A stretch of DNA of 64,000 nucleotides, from the NCBI RefSeq assembly GCF_029968015.1, contig NZ_JASCIS010000007.1, forward strand, positions 124,001 through 188,000, read 5' to 3'. The position numbers and the translations under genes were made by a program. Position 1 is the first letter of the stretch; every line of letters begins with the position of its first letter. Shown here piece after piece: positions 33,370 through 39,985 of this stretch. The stretch is from Streptomyces luteolus (GTDB lineage Bacteria; Actinomycetota; Actinomycetes; Streptomycetales; Streptomycetaceae). The notes under the pieces are model-generated. The model had not been told where the DNA came from and did not search any database. It worked only from the letters and a program-made list of their open reading frames with translations.

Positions 33370-34648
33370 CTGGGCGGGCAACGTCGTCTCCCGCCCGGCG
33401 CGGGAGGTGACCCCCGCCTCCGTGGACGAGCTGACCGCGGCCCTGCGTACGGCCGCCGAGCGCGGCGAGCGCGTGAAGCCGGTCGGTACGGGCCACTCCT
33501 TCACCGCGGCCGCCGCGACGGACGGCGTCCTGATCCGGCCGAACCTGCTCACCGGCATCCGCGAGATCGACCGCGAGGCGGGCACCGTCACCGTGGAGGC
33601 GGGGACTCCGCTGAAGCGGCTGAACCTGGCCCTGGCCCGTGAGGGACTGTCGCTCACGAACATGGGCGACATCATGGAGCAGACCGTCGCCGGCGCCAGC
33701 AGCACCGGCACGCACGGCACGGGCCGCGACTCCGGCTCGATATCCGCCCAGATCACGGCACTTGAGCTGGTCACCGCCGACGGCACGGTCCTCAGCTGCT
33801 CCGCCGACGAGCGTCCCGAGGTCTTCGCGGCCGCGCGGATCGGCATCGGCGCGCTCGGCGTGGTCACGGCGATCACCTTCGCGGTGGAGCCGGTCTTCCT
33901 GCTCACGGCCCGCGAGGAGCCGATGAGCTTCGACCGGGTCACCGCCGAGTTCGACCAACTCTTCGCGGAGAACGAGCACTTCGAGTTCTACTGGTTCCCG
34001 CACACCGGCAACTGCAACACCAAGCGCAACAACCGCAGCGCGGGCCCGGAGAACCCGGTGGGCGCGCTGAGCGGCTGGTTCGAGGACGAGCTCCTCTCCA
34101 ACGGCCTGTTCCAGGCGGTCAATTCACTGGGCCGCGCCTTCCCGGCGACGATCCCCTCGGTCGCCAAGGTCTCCAGCAAGGCGCTCTCCGCCCGCACCTA
34201 CACGGACATCCCGTACAAGGTCTTCACATCCCCGCGCCGGGTGCGCTTCCTGGAGATGGAGTACGCGGTGCCGCGCGAGGCCCTCGTGCCCGCGCTCCGC
34301 GAACTGAAGTCCATGGTCGACCGCTCGCCGCTGCGCATCAGCTTCCCGGTCGAGGTCCGTACGGCACCCGCCGACGACATCGCCCTCTCGACGGCCTCGG
34401 GCCGCGACAGCGCGTACATCGCGGTCCATATGTACCGAGGCACGCCGTACCAGGCGTACTTCACGGCCGCCGAGAGGATCTTCACCGAGCACGCCGGCCG
34501 CCCGCACTGGGGCAAGATCCACACGCGGGACGCGGAGTACCTCTCCTCCGTCTATCCGCGCTTCGGCGAGTTCACCGCGCTGCGCGACCGCCTGGACCCG
34601 GACCACCTGTTCGGCAACGACTATCTGCGCCGGGTGCTCGGCGACTGA
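33299..34648 (+). CDS. FAD-linked sugar-lactone oxidase (D-arabinono-1,4-lactone oxidase family)
   Basis: A 449-residue VAO-type flavoprotein. The FAD domain shows [20 protein letters not shown], then VKPVGTGHSFTAAAATDGVL (the histidine of GTGHS is the usual covalent FAD site), AGASSTGTHGTGRDSGS and GIGALGVVTAITF. The C-terminal ALO domain ends HWGKIHTRDAEYLSSVYPRF, FTALRDRLDPDHLFGNDYL. ATG 33299 has a strong GGGGAGGGG upstream, although the gene overlaps the MFS gene by 71 bases in another frame. The family oxidises aldonolactones or alditols with oxygen; the substrate here is unknown. Confidence 0.9.
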   Translation: MNTQHTAQANGRNGSRTRQSPWRNWAGNVVSRPAREVTPASVDELTAALRTAAERGERVKPVGTGHSFTAAAATDGVLIRPNLLTGIREIDREAGTVTVEAGTPLKRLNLALAREGLSLTNMGDIMEQTVAGASSTGTHGTGRDSGSISAQITALELVTADGTVLSCSADERPEVFAAARIGIGALGVVTAITFAVEPVFLLTAREEPMSFDRVTAEFDQLFAENEHFEFYWFPHTGNCNTKRNNRSAGPENPVGALSGWFEDELLSNGLFQAVNSLGRAFPATIPSVAKVSSKALSARTYTDIPYKVFTSPRRVRFLEMEYAVPREALVPALRELKSMVDRSPLRISFPVEVRTAPADDIALSTASGRDSAYIAVHMYRGTPYQAYFTAAERIFTEHAGRPHWGKIHTRDAEYLSSVYPRFGEFTALRDRLDPDHLFGNDYLRRVLGD

Positions 34649-34651
34649 GCC

Positions 34652-35923
34652 TCACTCGGTGGGCGTCCCCCGGTCCTGGCCGGGGTCGGTGGCGTTGTCG
34701 GTCGGGGTCGAGGTCGGGGTCGACGGGGCCGGTGTCGGATCCGCGTCGGACTCCGACGGGCTCGGCTCGGGCGTCGGGTCCGTGTCGGACGAGGTCTGCG
34801 AAGGGCTGGGCCCGGGGTTCGTCGCGGTGTCACCGGAGCCGCCGCCGGGCGTGGCCGCGGGGTCGGTCGCCGGGGTCCGCTCACCGCCGCCGTCACTGCC
34901 GCCCTCGGTGGGCGTCGACTGGGAAGGACTGTCGTCCGGGGTGCTCCTGTGCCCACCGCCGGACGAGGAGCCACCCCACGAACTGGGCCGCAGCACCCGC
35001 GAGTCGTTGCCGCTGAAGCTGTTCCCCGAGACGAGTTCGTACGTGGAGATGCCCGCCATGGTCACGCCGAAGATCAGGGCGGCACCGAGCAACGGCCGCT
35101 TCCAGCTCTTGATCCGCCTGCCCTGGACGGGGGCGGGCTCACTGGAGTGCCCCTGCGGGAGGGCGGTGCCGAGCGGTCGGGTCTCCTGATCGACGGGCTC
35201 GTGGGGTCCGCCGGTGTCCGTCGCGCGCAGCAGCATCGTGGCGTCGGCCCGCGGCAGCACGGAGGTCGCCTCGGCGTCCGCCCCGGGAGGGCGTACGGGC
35301 GTGAGGAGTTGAGTGCTGTCGGCGTCGGCCTTGGTGAGGAGCTGCGTACGGTCACCGTTCGCGCCGTCGACGGAGCTGAGCAGCTGCGTACGGTCACCGT
35401 CGGCGGCGGCCGTGGCGGGCAGGGCCGTCGTCGCGTCGCCCTCGGTGGTCACGACCCCGGGGCGCCAACTCGTGGTCACCGGGCCGGTGGTGGCGGTCCG
35501 TGCGCCCAAACTCGTGGTCACCGGGCCGGTGGTGGCGGTCCGTGCGCCCACCGTGCCGGTGCCGGTCGTGGCCGGCTCGGCGCGGAACGTGGCCGGCACC
35601 GGGCGGCCGTCCGCGGTGAGCGGCACCTGCCGCGCCCGGGGCTTGGCCTTCTCCGCGGCCTCGCGCACCTGCTCGCCCGTGCGCGAGAAGAAGTGCTGGA
35701 AGACCGAGCCGCCACAGGTCGCGATCACGCTGACCAGGCCGGCGCCGAGGATCGTGCCGTAGACACCGAAGCTGGACGCGAGCTTGGCCGCCACGACCGC
35801 GGCGACGGCGCTGCCCGCGACCTGCGGCACGTTCAGGTCGATCCTCTTGCGCTTCGGCTGCGCGTCGGCCGCCTCGTCTGTCGCGATCTTCCTGTTCTTG
35901 CCGGTATCGACCTTGTCCGCCAT
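34652..35923 (-). CDS. Conserved membrane protein with Thr/Pro-rich repeats
   Basis: A 423-residue protein from ATG 35923 with AAGGGACGGGG upstream. A charged N-terminus (KNRKIATDEA, QPKRKRIDLNVPQ) is followed by a Gly/Ala-rich hydrophobic region at about 37-75 that may be one or two membrane helices. A long low-complexity segment contains two copies of ARTATTGPVTTS and several TQLL motifs. A further helix GAALIFGVTMAGISTYELVS lies near residue 280, and the last 130 residues are Ser/Thr/Pro/Asp-rich, probably outside the membrane. It is found beside sepH in Streptomyces as far as I recall. Function is unknown. Confidence 0.7.
   Translation of the reverse strand: MADKVDTGKNRKIATDEAADAQPKRKRIDLNVPQVAGSAVAAVVAAKLASSFGVYGTILGAGLVSVIATCGGSVFQHFFSRTGEQVREAAEKAKPRARQVPLTADGRPVPATFRAEPATTGTGTVGARTATTGPVTTSLGARTATTGPVTTSWRPGVVTTEGDATTALPATAAADGDRTQLLSSVDGANGDRTQLLTKADADSTQLLTPVRPPGADAEATSVLPRADATMLLRATDTGGPHEPVDQETRPLGTALPQGHSSEPAPVQGRRIKSWKRPLLGAALIFGVTMAGISTYELVSGNSFSGNDSRVLRPSSWGGSSSGGGHRSTPDDSPSQSTPTEGGSDGGGERTPATDPAATPGGGSGDTATNPGPSPSQTSSDTDPTPEPSPSESDADPTPAPSTPTSTPTDNATDPGQDRGTPTE
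35463..35555 (-). repeat. Internal direct repeat in the Thr-rich membrane protein gene
   Basis: A segment of about 42 bases containing CTCGTGGTCACCGGGCCGGT occurs twice in tandem and encodes the duplicated ARTATTGPVTTS units. The copies are almost identical, which suggests recent duplication. Confidence 0.8.
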
Positions 35924-36389
35924 CCCCGTCCCTTGATTGCCGTTCTCTCCTGACTGCACTCTCAAGTGACATTTGGGCGAAGCGAATAGTTCCGTTTTTG
36001 AGGATTCTGTGAAGCAGGACACCTCTGTAAGCAGCGGGTTTGTGATCCACAACTCCCAACTGCCTTGCCCTGTGAGAAGTTCGGCGGCGCGGCGGTCCAC
36101 CCGAGTGGCCCGAATGGAGTACTGTTGCGAGCCCTGGGTCCGGTCTCCAACCTGGGTGCCCGGGAGCGGTTTCAGCATCTCCGGGAGGGGGCTCGCTGCA
36201 CAGAGTGACGAAGTCGGTCACTTAGAGTTGCGAATAGGTAACCGTGCCATAACGGCGATCCAGGGCCCATGCCCGACACGCCGGGCAACTCGGCAAGGTT
36301 GTGGCAGGCTGCACCCGGGCAGGCCACACTCGACTAGCGGAAGCAGCGTTACGCACGTGACGTCGGCAGGCACCACCCGGGAGGTCCCC
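35924..36389. promoter_or_regulatory. Divergent region upstream of sepH
   Basis: A 466-base gap between two divergent genes with AT-richer sequence around 35960-36060. It must carry the sepH promoter. A GGGAGGT ribosome-binding site lies at 36379-36385 just before the sepH ATG. I found no convincing gene, hairpin or known operator in it. Confidence 0.45.
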
Positions 36390-37487
36390 ATGCCCGAACT
36401 GCGTGTCGTGGCTGTCAGCAACGACGGCACACGGCTGGTGCTGAAGGCTGCGGACTCGACGGAGTACACGCTTCCGATCGATGAACGGCTGCGCGCGGCA
36501 GTGCGCGGGGATCGCCCACGCCTCGGCCAGATCGAGATCGAGGTGGAGAGCCATCTCCGCCCCCGCGACATCCAGGCCCGGATACGGGCAGGTGCATCCG
36601 CCGAAGAGGTCGCCCAGTTCGCCGGCATCCCCGTCGACCGCGTTCGCCGCTTCGAGGGCCCCGTCCTCGCCGAGCGCGCGTTCATGGCCGAGCGCGCCCG
36701 CAAGACGCCCGTGCGCAGGCCCGGCGAGAACACCGGTCCGCAGCTCGGCGAGGCCGTCCAGGAACGGCTGTTGATCCGCGGCGCCGACAAGGAGTCCGTG
36801 CAGTGGGACTCCTGGCGCCGGGACGACGGCACCTGGGAAGTGCTGCTCGCCTACCGCGTCGCGACCGAGGCGCACACCGCGAGCTGGACGTACGACCCGC
36901 CCCGGCGGCTCGTCCAGGCCGTGGACGACGAGGCACGCTCGCTGATCGGTGAGGCCGACGACATCGCGCCGCCCGAGCCGAGCTTCCCGTTCGTGCCGCG
37001 GATCGCCCGCCTGCCCCGGGACCGGCCGCTCGACCGCGCACTGGACCGGCAGTTGGAACGCCCGAGCATCCCCTCGCCCACCCCCGAGCCGGACGAGGAG
37101 AGCGAGGACGAGCGGGACTCGCTGACCAGCCTCCTGGAAGCGGTGCCCAGCTTCCGGGGCGACCTGGTCGTGCCCGAGCGCTCACCCGCCACCGGTCCGT
37201 CCGCCGCACCCGCGGCGAGCGCCAACTCCACCTCTACGACGGAGCGACCCACCGTAGAGGAACCCGAGCAGGAGCCCGAGGCCGAGGAACCCCCGGCCCC
37301 GGCGGCGTCGGCAGGCTCCGCGTACGCGGACGTGCTGATGCCGCGCGCGGTCGCAGGGCACCGCGACCGGCTGGTCGGCACCACCGACCGGCAGGCCGAG
37401 GCCGACGGCGTCCGCCCCGGCCGCCGCGCCGCGGTGCCGAGCTGGGACGAGATCGTCTTCGGCACGCGCCGCAAGAAGCAGGACTGA
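36390..37487 (+). CDS. sepH: SepH, FtsZ-regulating cell division protein
   Basis: A 365-residue protein. The N-terminal DUF3071 domain (1-170) reads MPELRVVAVSNDGTRLVLKA, with a helix-turn-helix-like segment RPRDIQARIRAGASAEEVAQ and FAGIPVDRVRRFEGPVLAER, and the block WRRDDGTWEVLLAYRV. The remaining half is acidic, Pro-rich and poorly conserved, ending in WDEIVFGTRRKKQD, a short conserved C-terminal motif. SepH binds and bundles FtsZ through its N-terminal domain and is needed for normal septation in actinobacteria. ATG 36390 has GGGAGGT correctly spaced. A terminator follows within 30 bases. Confidence 0.93.
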   Translation: MPELRVVAVSNDGTRLVLKAADSTEYTLPIDERLRAAVRGDRPRLGQIEIEVESHLRPRDIQARIRAGASAEEVAQFAGIPVDRVRRFEGPVLAERAFMAERARKTPVRRPGENTGPQLGEAVQERLLIRGADKESVQWDSWRRDDGTWEVLLAYRVATEAHTASWTYDPPRRLVQAVDDEARSLIGEADDIAPPEPSFPFVPRIARLPRDRPLDRALDRQLERPSIPSPTPEPDEESEDERDSLTSLLEAVPSFRGDLVVPERSPATGPSAAPAASANSTSTTERPTVEEPEQEPEAEEPPAPAASAGSAYADVLMPRAVAGHRDRLVGTTDRQAEADGVRPGRRAAVPSWDEIVFGTRRKKQD

Positions 37488-37514
37488 GGCGCCCGTACCG
37501 CCTGCGTATGAGGA

Positions 37515-37546
37515 GGGGCCCGAGCCGAATCTTCGGCTCGGGCCCC
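37515..37546. terminator. Terminator after sepH
   Basis: A perfect 15-base stem: GGGGCCCGAGCCGAA (37515-37529), TC loop, TTCGGCTCGGGCCCC (37532-37546). It is 28 bases after the sepH stop. Confidence 0.93.
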
Positions 37547-37565
37547 TGGTCACGTCCTCACCACG

Positions 37566-37680
37566 GTACGTACGGACAGTCACCGCGGGTACGGACGCAC
37601 AGTCACCGCGGGTCCGGACGCCCACTTACTGCGCGTACGTCCGCACACTCACTGCGCGTACGTCCGCACACTCACTGCGG
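37566..37680. repeat. Five 23-base tandem repeats at the sulfurtransferase gene end
   Basis: Five units of exactly 23 bases, of the type GTACGTCCGCACACTCACTG plus CGC, run from 37566 to 37680. Units 4 and 5 differ only at the last base; units 1-3 are more diverged. The last unit contains the stop codon (complement of TCA at 37672-37674) and final codons of the sulfurtransferase gene. Confidence 0.92.
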
Positions 37681-38523
37681 GTCAGGGCCCGTCGCCACCG
37701 GGCGGGACGCGTCGCCGGACCACTCCGACCAGGAGCCCGGGTAGAGCGCCGCCGGGATGCCCGCGACCGCGAGGGCGAGCACCTCGTGGGCGGCCGAGAC
37801 ACCCGAGCCGCAGTAGACACCGACCTCCGCGCCGTTCACGGCCCCAAGTGACCTGAAACGATCGGCCAGTTGCTCGCGCGGCAGGAAGCGGCCGTCCGCG
37901 CCGACGTTGTCCGTCGTCGGCGCCGAGACCGCGCCCGGGATGTGGCCGCCGACCCGGTCGATGGGCTCGACATCGCCCCAGTAGCGCTCCGCCGCGCGGG
38001 CGTCCAGGAGCAGGCCGGAGCGGGCGAGCGCGGCCGCGCCGTCCGCGTCCACGGCTCCCGTCTCCCCCGGCTTCGGGACGAAGTCGCCGGGTTCGGGATC
38101 GGGCGTACGCGTGGACAGCCCGCCCCGCCATGCCGCGAGGCCGCCGTCGAGGACGCGCACCGAGGGGTGCCCCGTCCAGCGCAGCAGCCACCAGGCGCGT
38201 GCGGCCGCCCAGCCCTGGCCGCCGTCGTACACGACCACGTCACGGTCCGCGAACACCCCGGCCGTACGCATCGCCGCGCCGAAGACGTCCAGGTCCGGCA
38301 GCGGATGGCGGCCGCCCGGGCCGGGCGGACCGGCCAGCTCCGCGTCGAGGTCCACGAAGACGGCACCCGGCAGATGCCCGGCCGCGTACTCGGCACGGCC
38401 GTCGAAGGCGGGCTCACCCGGCGCCTTGGCGGCGGTGAGCTGCCAGCGGACGTCGAGGATGACCGGCGGGTCCTCACCCGTCAGGTCGCTCGCAAGTTCG
38501 GATCCAGAGATGATGGCTGTCAT
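37672..38523 (-). CDS. Two-domain rhodanese-type sulfurtransferase
   Basis: A 283-residue enzyme with two rhodanese domains. The N-terminal inactive one has VILDVRWQL and EYAAGHLPGAVFVDLDAELA. The C-terminal catalytic one has LLLDARAAERYWGDVEPID, GGHIPGAVSAP and the active loop VYCGSGVSAAHEVLA. The CGSGVSA loop is of the thiosulfate/3-mercaptopyruvate sulfurtransferase type. It moves sulfur to cyanide or thiols and is often involved in detoxification and sulfur supply. ATG 38523 is favoured because AAGGA lies at the right distance; an ATG nine bases earlier is possible. Confidence 0.92.
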   Translation of the reverse strand: MTAIISGSELASDLTGEDPPVILDVRWQLTAAKAPGEPAFDGRAEYAAGHLPGAVFVDLDAELAGPPGPGGRHPLPDLDVFGAAMRTAGVFADRDVVVYDGGQGWAAARAWWLLRWTGHPSVRVLDGGLAAWRGGLSTRTPDPEPGDFVPKPGETGAVDADGAAALARSGLLLDARAAERYWGDVEPIDRVGGHIPGAVSAPTTDNVGADGRFLPREQLADRFRSLGAVNGAEVGVYCGSGVSAAHEVLALAVAGIPAALYPGSWSEWSGDASRPVATGPDPQ

Positions 38524-38767
38524 GGGGCACATCCTTGCGTAAAGTCTGGTCGCCTTGTCCCAGGACGACTACCCTGCACCGCCGGCTGTTCCGTGGATCG
38601 ACATCCGAGGGAAACCGCGCGGAAACGGATGAGCGGCGGTAATCCGGGCATCCTCCCCAAGATCCCGATGGACCGCGGCGCGGCTTGAGCGCAGGGTGCA
38701 AGGAGAGGGTCCGGCCACCGTCCGGCGCCCGGTGGATCACCATGACGGTCCGAGGAGACGAGTCACG

Positions 38768-39541
38768 ATGACCGAGTCCACAGCTCGGCACACCCCTGGC
38801 ACGCCTTGCTGGGTGAGTCTGATGGTGCACGGCCTGGGCGCGACCCAGGAGTTCTACGGCGCCCTGTTCGGCTGGGAGTTCCGCCCCGGACCGGAGCAGT
38901 TGGGGCCGTACGTCCGGGCACTGCTCGACGATCACGAGGTGGCGGGAATCGGCCAACTTCCGGCCGACCGGCATCTGCCCGTCGCTTGGACGCCGTATCT
39001 GGCGACGGACGACGCGGACACCACGGCGGACACCATCCGGCACTGCGGCGGCACCGTCGGCGTGGGGCCGCTCGACGCCGGCGAGGCGGGCCGCATGGCG
39101 ATCGGCTCCGACTCCGTGGGCGCCGTCTTCGGCGTCTGGCAGGCCGCCCAGCACATCGGCGCCTCCGGCGCGGGCAGGCCGGGCACTCCGGTCTGGAACG
39201 AGCTGATCACCCACGAGACGGCCTCGGTCGGCAAGTTCTACTCGTGCCTCTTCGAGTACCACGAACAGCCGGTCGTCTCGGCCGACCTCGACTACGTGAC
39301 CCTGCGGTTGGACGGGCGCGCGGTGGCCGGCATCCATGGCGTCGGGGACGTACTGCCGCGCGAGCACGGACCGCACTGGATGACGTACTTCGAGATCGAG
39401 GACGTGGACGAGGCGGCGGTACGGGTCACCGAACTCGGCGGAGACCTGCTCCGCGCCCCGTGCGACAGCGCGCACGGACGGCTCGCGACGGTGGCGGACC
39501 CGGAAGGAGCCGTGTTCAGCGTCGTGCGCTCGGCGGACTGA
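38768..39541 (+). CDS. Two-domain VOC (glyoxalase/dioxygenase-like) protein
   Basis: A 257-residue protein made of two tandem VOC modules. The first opens PCWVSLMVHGLGATQEFYGA with LFGWEF; the second opens PVWNELITHETASVGKFYSC with LFEYHEQ and ends VADPEGAVFSVVRS. This arrangement resembles the Streptomyces hydroxylase-like VOC proteins encoded in several copies per genome. It may bind a metal and a small molecule, but the usual His/Glu metal ligands are not obvious in both modules, so an enzymatic role is uncertain. ATG 38768 follows GAGGAGACGAG. Confidence 0.85.
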   Translation: MTESTARHTPGTPCWVSLMVHGLGATQEFYGALFGWEFRPGPEQLGPYVRALLDDHEVAGIGQLPADRHLPVAWTPYLATDDADTTADTIRHCGGTVGVGPLDAGEAGRMAIGSDSVGAVFGVWQAAQHIGASGAGRPGTPVWNELITHETASVGKFYSCLFEYHEQPVVSADLDYVTLRLDGRAVAGIHGVGDVLPREHGPHWMTYFEIEDVDEAAVRVTELGGDLLRAPCDSAHGRLATVADPEGAVFSVVRSAD

Positions 39542-39602
39542 GCGGGGCCGGCCCGGCAGGGCGGTCCGGCAGGGCGGTCCGGCAGCCGGAGGAACCGTCG
39601 TG

Positions 39603-39969
39603 TCAAGGCCGGTAGATGGCCCAGGTCTTGGGGGTTTCCGAGATCCTCACGGCGCTCAGTTCAGGAATCTCTGCGCGCCAGGTGTCGAAGATCCATTTCG
39701 CCAGATTCTCTGCCGAGGGGGCGCAACCCCCCCCCCATCGATTCGTTCAAGTGCCGGTGGTCGAGTGTGGCGTCCATCCACTCCTTGAACGCTCCGAGCT
39801 CTCGATAGTCCCGCACGAAGCCGTTCTCGGTGCGCGCGTCGTCTGCGGCGCTTAGCTCGAGAACGACGATGTAGTTGTGGCCGTGCATGCGTGCACAGGG
39901 GTGCCATGACGGCAGGCGGTCCAGCACATGACTGGCGGAGAAGTGGAACTCCTTGGTGATGGTGAACAC
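39603..39969 (-). pseudogene. QueD/PTPS-like 6-carboxytetrahydropterin synthase, frameshifted at a G homopolymer
   Basis: From GTG 39969 the frame reads MFTITKEFHFSASHVLDRLP, then WHPCARMHGHNYIVVLEL, which gives the zinc histidines (SASH, HGH) and the catalytic cysteine of the 6-pyruvoyl-tetrahydropterin synthase/QueD family. After DHRHLNESM the sequence enters a run of ten G (C at 39727-39736) and the frame is lost. With nine G the protein would continue GGGCAPSAENLAKWIFDTWR and AVRISETPKTWAIYRP to a stop at 39603-39605, the normal family ending, for 121 residues in total. It is either a real one-base frameshift, a slippage-controlled gene or a sequencing error. It starts 16 bases after the STAND ATPase gene. 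Confidence 0.85.
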
Positions 39970-39985
39970 GGTTCCGCTCCTCTCC

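Noticed and set aside
37566..37680. CRISPR array
   Set aside because: Units follow one another without unique spacers and there are no cas genes; it is a plain tandem repeat. The same holds for the arrays at 24440 and 29889.
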